DNA from: a virus
Length of the DNA stretch: 64,000 bases
Virus record (IMG/VR): IMGVR_UViG_3300032893_000010
Coordinates: 52,131 to 116,130 of that record
Direction: 5' to 3' (one strand)
The notes beneath the pieces are model-generated. The model saw only the letters and a program-made list of their open reading frames with translations. It searched no databases and had not been told where the DNA came from. The translations under genes and the position numbers were made by a program. Below are positions 24,598-31,938 of this stretch, piece after piece. Positions within the stretch are counted from its first letter, which is position 1, and the number at the start of each line of letters is the position of its first letter.

Positions 24598-24686
24598 AGA
24601 CTCACGTGTGAGTCTGCGCAGGTCAAAGCACAAATCAGGGATTTTTCAAGATCTGAGTTGACAACCATGCTGGTGCCTGGTTAACT
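24598..24686 (+). promoter_or_regulatory. promoter with a palindromic operator candidate
   Basis: AGACTCAC-GT-GTGAGTCT at 24598-24615 lies 42 bases upstream of TTGACA (24658-24663), followed by 17 bases and TTAACT (24681-24686). The 24510-24754 gap otherwise holds no gene. Same promoter core as at 16861. Confidence 0.6.
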
Positions 24687-24754
24687 GTAGCTATCGCAAG
24701 GACGACGGGAACAAGATCCCGTGACAGACGATTCCGAAAACGGAGGTAATCAAA

Positions 24755-25315
24755 ATGACTGCTACCATCACGCGGTCCCGTAGGTCTGATGCCCACACCC
24801 CGGTGACTCCTGCGGAGACTCCTGCCGATCGTGCGCCTAGGGTTACGCCTAGCCAGCCTCAGGCCACCGACACACCGACTCAGGGTAACCTGGGGAATAT
24901 GATGTTCTCGGTAGTGACGAGCGAAGTCATCGAACCCAAGCGCGGTCTCGGTCGCGCAAAGGTAGACATCCCTGTTCATATCAAGAACGCTTTTCAGCAC
25001 ATGTTCCTGACGAACCCGTCCGGTGGCTCAGACAAGATGGAGGTTGTTCGCGCCACGATGACCAACAGCGATATCAACCGCTATCTGAAGATGGGTGGCC
25101 TCAAGAAGCTTACGGAAACTCTGCCGTACCCTGATCGCAAGTATGTCAAGTCCAGTGTCGTCACGATTCCTGGCTCCCCCAATCCTCAGAGCGTGGCTAA
25201 GGAGGACGCAGGCAAGCCGGTTAACATTCAGTGGGTCGTTTACCGGCTGTCTGAGGACCAGCTAGCTGAGCGCGAAGGACGCAGGGCCGAACGGCAGGCC
25301 AATCGCACTAGCTAA
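24755..25315 (+). CDS. GC-rich, host-codon-like protein
   Basis: 186 residues behind GGAGG. A disordered Pro/Thr-rich N-terminus leads into an ordered core (RAKVDIPVHIKNAFQHMF; YLKMGGLKKLTETLPYPD). Codons end mostly in C or G, unlike the neighbours, which suggests adaptation for very high expression or recent transfer. It sits alone between a strong promoter and terminator. It may be an abundant early protein; no family recognised. Confidence 0.7.
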   Translation: MTATITRSRRSDAHTPVTPAETPADRAPRVTPSQPQATDTPTQGNLGNMMFSVVTSEVIEPKRGLGRAKVDIPVHIKNAFQHMFLTNPSGGSDKMEVVRATMTNSDINRYLKMGGLKKLTETLPYPDRKYVKSSVVTIPGSPNPQSVAKEDAGKPVNIQWVVYRLSEDQLAEREGRRAERQANRTS

Positions 25316-25332
25316 CCTCACACAGCACCAAG

Positions 25333-25362
25333 TTAGGGGCCGACCTTCCAGTCGGCCCCTAA
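25333..25362 (+). terminator. hairpin terminator
   Basis: TTAGGGGCCGAC and complement with a six-base loop. Directly follows the GC-rich gene. Confidence 0.75.
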
Positions 25363-25461
25363 AGCCGTTTCTAGGGCAATTCCCGGACGAAGTTTGAAAC
25401 GAACATCTCACAAGCTGAAAACTAGGCGTAAACCTGCTCAAATCAGACATAACACGCAGAT

Positions 25462-25498
25462 AGGTCTGACCTGGCCGACTGTCGGCCAGGTCAGACCT
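25462..25498. repeat. 37-bp near-perfect palindrome
   Basis: AGGTCTGACCTGGCCGAC, one base, and its exact complement. No T run follows. May be a bidirectional terminator or a protein-binding or cruciform site. Confidence 0.8.
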
Positions 25499-25502
25499 GT
25501 TT

Positions 25503-25721
25503 ATGCAGGTCAGAGCACGCATGGTCATATACGGCCCTGAGATCAACGCTAAGGCACTCTACATAGCTCTTAGCTGTGATGACCTTAACCCGTACCTGCG
25601 GCATCCCAGGGACACGTACAGAGCCATACAGGACCAATGCAGGCCAGCGCCGCCACCTTGGGAGGCAGGCCAGGAACACCACGACCTGGCTTTATATACA
25701 AGAGATAACAATATCTTCTGA
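25503..25721 (+). CDS. possible small protein
   Basis: 72 residues from ATG 25503 just after the palindrome, without a good ribosome site. ALYIALSCDDLNPYLRHPRD seems coding-like. Low confidence. Confidence 0.35.
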   Translation: MQVRARMVIYGPEINAKALYIALSCDDLNPYLRHPRDTYRAIQDQCRPAPPPWEAGQEHHDLALYTRDNNIF

Positions 25722-25736
25722 TTTACTTCTTTTTTC

Positions 25737-25765
25737 TTGACATGGTGTGCCAGTACAAGAGATAT
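25737..25765 (+). promoter_or_regulatory. possible promoter
   Basis: TTGACA 25737-25742 followed by TGGTGTG, as at 16861, then AGATAT at 17 bases. The -10 is weak. Confidence 0.4.
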
Positions 25766-25861
25766 TGAGCATGCTACATAAAAATTACATCGATTCGTTC
25801 CCGTACTAGTTCAAAACGGACAGAACGGGCGATATGGGCGAATCTGAGCACGGACCTTGAC

Positions 25862-26053
25862 ATGTTAACAGCGGACGGGCCATATGGTGACACGCATAGC
25901 CATATGCGCCTAGATGTACGTACATACATCGTTAATGCTACGATTGAGGACATTTTGCCCATTGTCGGGGTGATGCCAGTAGGTAGGTCCCCACTGGCAT
26001 TGCTCACATTGGACAAAACAGCCAAACCGGACAAGATAGGACAAATCATATGA
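25862..26053 (+). CDS. possible small protein
   Basis: 63 residues; the ATG overlaps a TTGACA, so ATG 25904 may be the true start. ATATGAG at the end couples it to the next gene, which supports it being real. Confidence 0.4.
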   Translation: MLTADGPYGDTHSHMRLDVRTYIVNATIEDILPIVGVMPVGRSPLALLTLDKTAKPDKIGQII

Positions 26054-26211
26054 GATGGAATTTTATTATCAATAACATGATATTCCGCTCAGATGACAAG
26101 GAAGAATGCCGAACGGTAATGAGCATAGCAAGAGAGAATAATCTGCACATTAAGATCATCTCTTCTGAAGAGGCACAGAAGTTGCTTAAAATGGGCTATC
26201 CGGCTCTTTAG
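26050..26211 (+). CDS. hypothetical protein (53 aa)
   Basis: WNFIINNMIFRSDDKEECRT and IKIISSEEAQKLLKMGYP form an alpha/beta-like unit. ATG lies in the previous stop. Confidence 0.55.
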   Translation: MRWNFIINNMIFRSDDKEECRTVMSIARENNLHIKIISSEEAQKLLKMGYPAL

Positions 26212-26288
26212 TACGTATTTAGTCGTATTGACACTCATTACTGACAATACGGCCATGCACGTGCTAAACCGGACAAAAGGGGTTAATC

Positions 26289-26510
26289 ATGACGGACTCG
26301 ACATCTGGCGTTATCCCTGACGAGAACACGCCAGCCGGCACCAAACTACGCAATATCCACACAGAGATAATCGGAAGTCTCACAAGCTACCACAAAGGTT
26401 CAAATCCGGCATATGACTCAGTTGGGTGGGATGCCTTCGGAAAGGAATCTTTCGGTCATCCTGCCTCTTTCCGCATTTATGACCCAGCTTACTACGATGA
26501 CGACAAGTAG
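26289..26510 (+). CDS. mini-gene protein 1
   Basis: 73 residues, AAGGGG before ATG. Ends with many Tyr/Asp (YDPAYYDDDK). First of a string of single small genes, each preceded by its own 60-100-base intergenic region. Confidence 0.6.
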   Translation: MTDSTSGVIPDENTPAGTKLRNIHTEIIGSLTSYHKGSNPAYDSVGWDAFGKESFGHPASFRIYDPAYYDDDK

Positions 26511-26605
26511 GCACTAGTCGTCAGTTTTAGGGTCATACTGGACAATCAGGCCAGTGTGGCTCAATTCTGGCGAATAGGACATAACAACGCAGGAGAGGAC
26601 AAACC

Positions 26606-26809
26606 TTGACAAACTGGATTATCACGGCCAAACTGCCTGAGGATGGCAAAAACGCCCAGCCATTCACGATGTACGTAGAAGCGGACAATCTGGTCAAAGC
26701 CGCACAAAAGGCACAAAGCTACTGCAAGCGTGCCAACTTCGACATTCTCAGTCTTTCGAGGATAGACGGGGACATCCCGGCCAAAGCCGATAACATAACT
26801 CGTAAGTAG
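26606..26809 (+). CDS. mini-gene protein 2
   Basis: 67 residues, TTG start behind GGAGAGGACA. WIITAKLPEDGKNAQPF looks like a small ordered domain. A GGTCATAC element lies 74 bases upstream. Confidence 0.55.
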   Translation: MTNWIITAKLPEDGKNAQPFTMYVEADNLVKAAQKAQSYCKRANFDILSLSRIDGDIPAKADNITRK

Positions 26810-26831
26810 GCAAGAGAGGACAAAACAGACA

Positions 26832-27104
26832 ATGACTAGCATACGGCATGAAGACATGATGAACTTGCCGGAAATACGAGATAATGTGAAATTCACCACA
26901 AACATGTCCACATCGGGCAGTGGCGTGTATCTCGCGTTTTATCAGTCAAAAACCGACACAGATGGCAACGAGGTAAGTTCGTCGCATATCATGCTATTTC
27001 CGGAACAACTGGACAAAATCATGGAATGGCTACCTAAAGCCTACGAAAGGGCCAAGAAGAGCGATAGTTTCATAAAGGCAGTCAAGGCAGGACATCTAAC
27101 CTGA
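26832..27104 (+). CDS. mini-gene protein 3
   Basis: 90 residues; SGVYLAFYQSKTDTDGNEVS and a helix near the end. AGAGGAC precedes ATG. Unknown. Confidence 0.6.
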   Translation: MTSIRHEDMMNLPEIRDNVKFTTNMSTSGSGVYLAFYQSKTDTDGNEVSSSHIMLFPEQLDKIMEWLPKAYERAKKSDSFIKAVKAGHLT

Positions 27105-27209
27105 TAGCTCGTATTTGCTGGTATATGGTCATATAGCGGGCTAGATACCAGCATTTATGTACATATCAGTATAGATGTGTGCAAACCGGGCAAACAAGGA
27201 GGAAACATC

Positions 27210-27359
27210 ATGTCTCTGACAGACCTTCGCAAAATGTCCACTACTGCTCTTCTGGCCATAATCTACCAGGAAGAGCACACGGGTATCGTCGTCTACTCAG
27301 GCGATGCCGAAGATATCGTCCGGTCCCGTTTCAGCTCATTCAAGTCAGCTAGGGGTTAG
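27210..27359 (+). CDS. mini-gene protein 4
   Basis: 49 residues from ATG 27210 behind AGGAGG. Starts MSLTDLRKMSTTALLAI. GGTCATATAG lies about 80 bases upstream. Confidence 0.55.
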   Translation: MSLTDLRKMSTTALLAIIYQEEHTGIVVYSGDAEDIVRSRFSSFKSARG

Positions 27360-27457
27360 TCGCCATACAGCACGTGTCAGGTCATATCACTGCTCATTAC
27401 CAGTGATATGGCCTAATCCGTACTAGATGCGGCAGATCAAGGCAAAAGGGACATAAT

Positions 27458-27604
27458 ATGACTTCTGGAGGCACGGCAGTCATCTCGGGCATAGAGTACG
27501 ATATCTGCCATACGTGCGGTTACCCTAAGAAAGTGACCGATAAGGACGATATACACATCGGTCACGTGGCAGACGGGTATCTCCTCCTGCCCTACTTCAG
27601 ATAG
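27458..27604 (+). CDS. mini-gene protein 5, zinc ribbon
   Basis: 48 residues with CHTCGYPKKV. GGGACATA precedes ATG, as for other mini-genes. Upstream GGTCATATCAC and its complement flank the promoter region. Confidence 0.55.
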   Translation: MTSGGTAVISGIEYDICHTCGYPKKVTDKDDIHIGHVADGYLLLPYFR

Positions 27605-27659
27605 CCCGTAACAAGATCAAGTATCCCGCCCAACCGACTACACCAACCTGACCCCCAAC

Positions 27660-27696
27660 TTGGCTTTGCGTGGCCCTGAGGGCCACGCAAAGCCAA
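27660..27696. repeat. 37-bp near-perfect palindrome
   Basis: TTGGCTTTGCGTGGCCCT, one base, exact complement. Same 18-1-18 design as the palindrome at 25462 but a different sequence. Apparent antisense ORFs here are by-products. Confidence 0.8.
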
Positions 27697-27744
27697 CTGT
27701 GTTCCGATGCCCCCTCCGGGGCCAGCCAGGGAAACGGACATAAC

Positions 27745-27942
27745 ATGACAAAACAGGAAACAACAGGCATGCTGGTGCTTCTGGGCATAGACGAGTACGT
27801 AGCAGCATGCATGGTAATATGCGCGCGCAATGAGGGTAAGTACATAGCAAAAGTCCTGAATAACGGCAATTACCGGACATACACGATACATCACGGCATG
27901 ATCGGCAATATCACCCATACTTACTCAATCGAGATAAGTTAG
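27745..27942 (+). CDS. mini-gene protein 6
   Basis: 65 residues from ATG 27745 behind GGACATAAC. GMLVLLGIDEYVAACMVI is helical; the second half is beta-like (YIAKVLNNGNYRTYTI). Confidence 0.55.
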   Translation: MTKQETTGMLVLLGIDEYVAACMVICARNEGKYIAKVLNNGNYRTYTIHHGMIGNITHTYSIEIS

Positions 27943-28008
27943 GACTAATCACCCCTGGTGCGGCCTAAACTACTCATCTAGGTCGTATGATCACGAAAAG
28001 GACATATC

Positions 28009-28086
28009 ATGCTAGTGTGCCCTAAGAAAGGCAAGTGCCCCATCTGCGGCCAAGAACACAACAAGTCAGATAATAACACAAACTAG
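28009..28086 (+). CDS. mini-gene protein 7, zinc knuckle (25 aa)
   Basis: CPKKGKCPICGQEH gives a C-x5-C-x2-C-x3-H set. GGACATATC precedes ATG. Very short but well placed. Confidence 0.45.
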   Translation: MLVCPKKGKCPICGQEHNKSDNNTN

Positions 28087-28134
28087 ACATCTCGGGTCAT
28101 ATCAGTACGTACAAGACAAGAAAGGGTAAACAGC

Positions 28135-28272
28135 ATGGAATGCACTCATTGCGGGCATACGCACATAAATCCCGCAGAAGGCACAATCGACATAAACAAG
28201 TGCTTCATGCTCATACAAGACGAGGGAGAACAATTCCCTCGTCCCTGCCCATGTCAGGATTTTGACCACTAA
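28135..28272 (+). CDS. mini-gene protein 8, zinc-binding (45 aa)
   Basis: CTHCGHTH, an internal Cys and CPCQDFDH. GGTCATATCAG lies 41 bases upstream. No clear AGGAGG; AAGGGT is closest. Confidence 0.5.
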   Translation: MECTHCGHTHINPAEGTIDINKCFMLIQDEGEQFPRPCPCQDFDH

Positions 28273-28346
28273 ACTGAATAAATCGGGTCATACTGAGACA
28301 ATCAATACCAAAGCGCTCAGTGTGGCTCAATCTATCCAGTTCAAGT

Positions 28347-28535
28347 AGTCAGTACTCATAAGGAGACAATAGCCTAATTCGCATCAAACAGGCAGTTAGT
28401 AGTCAAAAGGTAAAACTGGACTAATTCCTCTCATAACGTGAGCTAGTACTCATAAGCAATGAAACAGCCTAATTCCCTCTCAAACCAGTAGTTAGTACTC
28501 ATAAGCGATAAACAGGCTAATTCCTGGTCAGAACC
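28347..28535. repeat. four tandem ~47-bp direct repeats
   Basis: Units begin at 28347, 28394, 28441 and 28490. Each has an AGTTAGTACTCATAAG-like block and, about 32 bases on, CTAATTC. The array fills the gene-free stretch 28273-28594 near the strand switch. Iterons of an origin or operators are the likeliest roles. Confidence 0.8.
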
Positions 28536-28594
28536 TACCAAAAGATATCAAATCATCACAATCAGTATCAAAGTACTTGAAAACAGGAGAAATA

Positions 28595-28717
28595 ATGACA
28601 AATCGTAATGAATCAGACACTAAGAACAATATATCTGAGACCCCCATCATTAAGTCAAAACGGATAAAACGGACAGGGCCAGGAAAATATTGTGTATATT
28701 CAGGTTTATATCTGTGA
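28595..28717 (+). CDS. small basic protein (40 aa)
   Basis: Behind CAGGAGAAATA. SDTKNNISETPIIKSKRIKR; basic second half. Its end overlaps the terminator at 28681. Unknown. Confidence 0.5.
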   Translation: MTNRNESDTKNNISETPIIKSKRIKRTGPGKYCVYSGLYL

Positions 28718-28744
28718 CAGTATCATTGCTTACTGTATTTTCCT
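28681..28744. terminator. convergent terminator region
   Basis: AGGAAAATA and TATTTTCCT enclose a region with an inner ACAGTA/TACTGT hairpin. It separates plus-strand genes from the minus-strand block. Confidence 0.6.
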
Positions 28745-28811
28745 GACCCTTTTCATCTTATCCTGATTACAGTTTACCGGGTATCCGGTTACAGATGTAT
28801 GAACTTTCTTG

Positions 28812-28994
28812 TTATAGCTGCCTTTCTGCGTTTACCCTGCTGGATACCGTGGTCATGATTATCCTGTTACCGTCTGATTCCAGGCTTTCTATCCACTGGT
28901 TTTCCAGTCCTAGTAGTTGCATCAGGTCTTTATGCGAGATGATATGCGTATACCTCATTGTTGTCTTTATTACTGGCATCTCAGTAGTCGCCAC
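28812..28994 (-). CDS. hypothetical protein, minus strand
   Basis: 60 residues from GTG 28994, with AAGGAG almost touching it. HIISHKDLMQLLGLENQWIE appears coding, more so than the plus-strand frame opposite. It lies beyond the 29027 terminator, so it may have its own promoter. Confidence 0.4.
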   Translation of the reverse strand: MATTEMPVIKTTMRYTHIISHKDLMQLLGLENQWIESLESDGNRIIMTTVSSRVNAERQL

Positions 28995-29026
28995 TCCTTG
29001 TTTTTGATCACTCTCTGTATATAAAA

Positions 29027-29065
29027 ATAGGTGAAAACAGGTCGAAGTACAGCCTTTTCACCTAT
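29027..29065 (-). terminator. intrinsic terminator of the minus-strand block
   Basis: An 11-bp stem (ATAGGTGAAAA) followed on the minus strand by TTTTTAT. Ends transcription from the right. Confidence 0.8.
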
Positions 29066-29219
29066 ATGAATGAACGATTTTCGTGACTTAGAGTGATTTT
29101 ATCTCCCTTTTCGCCTCTTCCCGGTGCAGTAAGGGGCACCGCAGTCTTCACTGCATATGCAGCTTCCTCTTACGGGGTTCTTCCATCTGCATGACGGGGC
29201 AGTTGTTGTTCACGATATA

Positions 29220-29315
29220 TCACTCCCATCCGGAGAACATGGTTACCATGACCAGGTATATTATGTATCCCAGCAGTCCGGCACCTGCGAGGGCGGCTAT
29301 TATCTCATATAGCAT
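29220..29315 (-). CDS. membrane peptide (31 aa)
   Basis: One span (IIAALAGAGLLGYIIYLVMV). GGAGG is upstream on the minus strand; ATG is at 29315. It overlaps the 3' end of the next gene. The 29072-29219 stretch to its left holds only a Cys-rich frame without a start. Confidence 0.5.
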   Translation of the reverse strand: MLYEIIAALAGAGLLGYIIYLVMVTMFSGWE

Positions 29316-29472
29316 TCATCCTCCTGCTTATGCTCCTGTTCTCTGCATCGCACCACTTGTTATGTGCCTTGATAGTACATGGGGTCACCAGGTACTTGGC
29401 TTCGGGGAACAGGTAGTGATTCCAGTATCTTATGTGCTTAAGGTAGTTTTTCCTTGCTTTCCTTCTGCTCAC
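29305..29472 (-). CDS. small basic protein (55 aa)
   Basis: GTG 29472 follows AGAGGA. KARKNYLKHIRYWNHYLFPE and CTIKAHNKWCDAEN. Overlaps the upstream gene by four bases. Confidence 0.55.
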   Translation of the reverse strand: MSRRKARKNYLKHIRYWNHYLFPEAKYLVTPCTIKAHNKWCDAENRSISRRMNAI

Positions 29473-29687
29473 TGTATTCCTCTGAGTCTCTTGCGTCTCT
29501 TTTCATGATTTTCCGTCCATGAGAGATGGAGATCACCGACAAGATCACAATTCTCGTGCCACATATCGTTTTCGCCAGGTTTGAGATACATCAGTTTAAT
29601 TAAACCTGATTCAAGGTGACTGCTTAGGATTTCTATCTCAGGGTTAGTCAGAACAGTCAGCCACGGATATTCGTCGTTTCCCATCAT
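29469..29687 (-). CDS. hypothetical protein (72 aa)
   Basis: WLTVLTNPEIEILSSHLESG then a His/Trp-rich end. Starts in the ATGA overlap of the upstream gene. Unknown. Confidence 0.6.
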   Translation of the reverse strand: MMGNDEYPWLTVLTNPEIEILSSHLESGLIKLMYLKPGENDMWHENCDLVGDLHLSWTENHEKRRKRLRGIQ

Positions 29688-29830
29688 TCTCCCCGCATCA
29701 TGGTTATGTCAATCCTGTATTCCTCGAATCCGTCAGGATCGTTCTGTATTAGCTGGTACTTAGCTCCTGGTTCGTCTTTTTCCATCATGGCAGCGAAAGA
29801 GCTGTTATCTACTTCTATGATGAGTTTCAT
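29684..29830 (-). CDS. hypothetical protein (48 aa)
   Basis: MKLIIEVDNSSFAAMMEKDE; beta-alpha start. Coupled to the next gene by ATGA. Unknown. Confidence 0.55.
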   Translation of the reverse strand: MKLIIEVDNSSFAAMMEKDEPGAKYQLIQNDPDGFEEYRIDITMMRGE

Positions 29831-29900
29831 CTACGCTCCCTATCTGCGCTTTCACTCTCATGTTGCCGTGTCTGTCCATGTGATGTCTCAGGTTTCTCAT
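29805..29900 (-). CDS. possible 31-aa basic peptide
   Basis: MRNLRHHMDRHGNMRVKAQI; overlaps genes on both sides. It has weak support beyond an ATGAGATGAG overlap start. Confidence 0.35.
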   Translation of the reverse strand: MRNLRHHMDRHGNMRVKAQIGSVDETHHRSR

Positions 29901-30016
29901 CTCATGGTCCTTATCAGTATCAGTACGGCGAGTACGACGAAGAACGCCGCATTCCCGCACCACAGGATGAGAAACTGGACCAGGATCTGATGGGATATTG
30001 CAGCATTGGTCACCAT
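29897..30016 (-). CDS. membrane peptide (39 aa)
   Basis: QILVQFLILWCGNAAFFVVL and a second short hydrophobic run form one span or hairpin. Directly follows the upstream gene. Confidence 0.55.
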   Translation of the reverse strand: MVTNAAISHQILVQFLILWCGNAAFFVVLAVLILIRTMR

Positions 30017-30151
30017 CTACCAGAACACCTGTCCCCTTACAAGATCACACCATCCCGCGTGCATCCCAGGATGGTTACTGTTCCTGTCGCAGATCACTGT
30101 CTCTTCCTTGTCCTGTATCTCGAATGTCTTCTTATTCCCGCATAATGCCAT
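30017..30151 (-). CDS. Cys/His protein (44 aa)
   Basis: MALCGNKKTFEIQ, then CDRNSNHPGMHAGWC. Likely metal binding. Its ATG shares one base with the upstream stop. Confidence 0.55.
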   Translation of the reverse strand: MALCGNKKTFEIQDKEETVICDRNSNHPGMHAGWCDLVRGQVFW

Positions 30152-30303
30152 CAGTACACCACCCATGCGTCTATGATGTCTTCTCGCTTGTCAAGCTCTG
30201 ACACTTTCAGCAGGGCTTCATCCATGCTGCTGAACGTATCAGGCCAGTACTTATATTCACCATCATCGGTCTGGTATCCTACCGTGAAGCTTGACCTGGC
30301 CAT
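30151..30303 (-). CDS. hypothetical protein (50 aa)
   Basis: From ATG 30303 behind AGGAGG. SSFTVGYQTDDGEYKYW, a small beta-alpha protein. Resembles short phage proteins of unknown role. Confidence 0.6.
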   Translation of the reverse strand: MARSSFTVGYQTDDGEYKYWPDTFSSMDEALLKVSELDKREDIIDAWVVY

Positions 30304-30313
30304 GTTTTTCCTC

Positions 30314-30589
30314 CTAGGAAAGGGATTTGGCCAATGATGCAAAAGCGGTCGCTGCCATGGACCAGAACACCCATAGCATGGGCGTGTTAGTCCCGTAACC
30401 CGTGAAGCACAGGCTTACGACTGCTGTTATGGTCGCTAGCACGAATATCACTGCGGCAGCGACATGCCTGCGCATCCTGTGAAGTGCCCAGTTAAGTACT
30501 GAAGAAGCTACGTAAACCTCTGCCGCTTTCTCCAGTATCGAACTGTCTTCGTCCCTGGTGTAGGGGACGTGGTTATCTCCGATATCCAT
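30314..30589 (-). CDS. membrane protein, two to three spans
   Basis: 91 residues from ATG 30589 behind GGGAGG. Spans VAAAVIFVLATITAVVSLCF and MLWVFWSMAATAFASLAKSL. Driven by the promoter at 30616. Confidence 0.6.
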   Translation of the reverse strand: MDIGDNHVPYTRDEDSSILEKAAEVYVASSVLNWALHRMRRHVAAAVIFVLATITAVVSLCFTGYGTNTPMLWVFWSMAATAFASLAKSLS

Positions 30590-30615
30590 TGTTCCTCCCT
30601 TGGCTGGTTCCCCCC

Positions 30616-30644
30616 ACGATACCACGGGAGAGAACCGATGTCAA
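30616..30644 (-). promoter_or_regulatory. sigma70-like promoter, minus strand
   Basis: On the minus strand TTGACA (30639-30644), 17 bases, TATCGT (30616-30621). Confidence 0.7.
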
Positions 30645-30657
30645 GGGGTTTCCGTGA

Positions 30658-31047
30658 CTATTCTGAGAGGATGCGACCATATTTTTCAGTGAGGAGAAGA
30701 TCCTTCACAGTTAGCCTTTTACCGGCAGGATGCCTTTCCATGGCTTTTGCCCTGTTAAATTCTTCCCACTCTTCCCTTGTCCTGTAATTGACGGCTTCTT
30801 TCGCTTTCTTATCATTTACCTCGATGATCCTGCGAGTTTTAGCGCCGAGAGATTCAACAAGGTTTTCCAGTGCCCTCTTTGATGCAAGTAGCCTTCCTAG
30901 TTCAGGATCATTGATATCATCAGGCATCCTCGATGAAGAACCGCTGCCATAGAGGGTGAACTCTTCAGATTCATAGCGGACCTTGGCAACTGTCCTGGTT
31001 CCGTCAGACAGGGTTTCAACATGAATTTCAATAGGATGGTAGCTCAT
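30658..31047 (-). CDS. DUF1876-like protein
   Basis: 129 residues. The first 75 (IEIHVETLSDGTRTVAKVRY; LYGSGSSSRMPDDINDPELG) match the actinobacterial DUF1876 small-domain pattern, including the RALENL helix. The C-terminal third is an extra basic segment. Activity unknown; likely host-derived. Confidence 0.7.
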   Translation of the reverse strand: MSYHPIEIHVETLSDGTRTVAKVRYESEEFTLYGSGSSSRMPDDINDPELGRLLASKRALENLVESLGAKTRRIIEVNDKKAKEAVNYRTREEWEEFNRAKAMERHPAGKRLTVKDLLLTEKYGRILSE

Positions 31048-31059
31048 TTTATTTCTCCT

Positions 31060-31287
31060 TTATGCTTCTACCAGCATAGCGTTAAACGGGTCTTCTGGCT
31101 TCCTTGGCCGGATGTGGTAGAAGACGCTTACGACATTTCCTGTCTTCTCATCCTTGTCTGCTTGCTTCACTACGATCCACTTCTCCCCGAAATCAGCCAT
31201 ATCATCAGGGAACATGGACAGCCATACATCAACGAAAGCCTGTACTTGTACTTGTACTTTCTCAGCACCGAACTGAGCGTGCGGCAT
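31060..31287 (-). CDS. hypothetical protein
   Basis: 75 residues behind AGGAGG. VQVQVQ is encoded by a six-base triplicate. Helix then beta pattern. Unknown. Confidence 0.55.
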   Translation of the reverse strand: MPHAQFGAEKVQVQVQAFVDVWLSMFPDDMADFGEKWIVVKQADKDEKTGNVVSVFYHIRPRKPEDPFNAMLVEA

Positions 31288-31524
31288 CTAGCCTCCTTTC
31301 GGGTGAATCCCTTTTCTCAGGTAAAGACGAGCGCCAGGATGAAACTGCCTGAACTGGTCTCTTGTCAGCAACCTGAGAGTCTTGTCAAGATACCGGACCA
31401 TCCTGACTCCCATATAGGATAAACCTATTTCTTCGTCATCTGTGGTCTGGATTATCTTGGCGAACCAGTGTATCCCGTTCTCGTCAATCCAGCAATCTTC
31501 CAGTTCTATGTCAGAGACCTTCAT
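31288..31524 (-). CDS. hypothetical protein
   Basis: 78 residues; DIELEDCWIDENGIHWFAKI with beta-rich character. Overlaps the upstream gene by 14 bases. Confidence 0.55.
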   Translation of the reverse strand: MKVSDIELEDCWIDENGIHWFAKIIQTTDDEEIGLSYMGVRMVRYLDKTLRLLTRDQFRQFHPGARLYLRKGIHPKGG

Positions 31525-31927
31525 CTGCTTCTATCACATCCGCGATTTCAGGCAAGGATAGCGGACCTTCGCCAGTAAGACCTTCATCATTCAGGTAGGT
31601 AAGACGGAAAAGACCGTCCCTGTACCTGACTTCTGGATCATTCTGGCCTATCCCCGCGTAGGCCATGGCTGCCTCCGTGAGCACTGTCACCTGATAACCG
31701 TCTTCCAGGATGTCAGACTTAGCGCTAGGGTCTGCATAACCATATATCTCACTGTTATCAACCAGCACAGGCTGAGGCTGGCAACCAGCATCTGAGCATT
31801 GCTGGTTGAGCACGTCAAGACAGCACTGTCTTCCTTTGCTGTCTCTCAGTATCCCGTGACCCTGAACCAGGTCAGGGTTCCTCAGGTTCTCTATCCAGAG
31901 TTTCTTCACTTCAGGAATCATAGGCAT
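31511..31927 (-). CDS. conserved-type phage protein with CCLDVL motif
   Basis: 138 residues. RNPDLVQGHGILRDSKGRQC then CLDVLNQQC resembles phage proteins carrying QxxGxLRxxxGxxCCLGVL, a widespread family of unknown role. GGAGG before ATG 31927. Confidence 0.65.
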   Translation of the reverse strand: MPMIPEVKKLWIENLRNPDLVQGHGILRDSKGRQCCLDVLNQQCSDAGCQPQPVLVDNSEIYGYADPSAKSDILEDGYQVTVLTEAAMAYAGIGQNDPEVRYRDGLFRLTYLNDEGLTGEGPLSLPEIADVIEADEGL

Positions 31928-31938
31928 TGTTTACCTCC

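Noticed and set aside
27592-27942. Several overlapping minus-strand ORFs of 80-108 codons.
   Set aside because: They arise from the 37-bp palindrome and the complement of real plus-strand genes; compositions are odd and no minus-strand ribosome sites fit.
28347-28535. CRISPR array.
   Set aside because: Only four units, no constant-length unique spacers, and no cas genes apart from the recombination-type Cas4.
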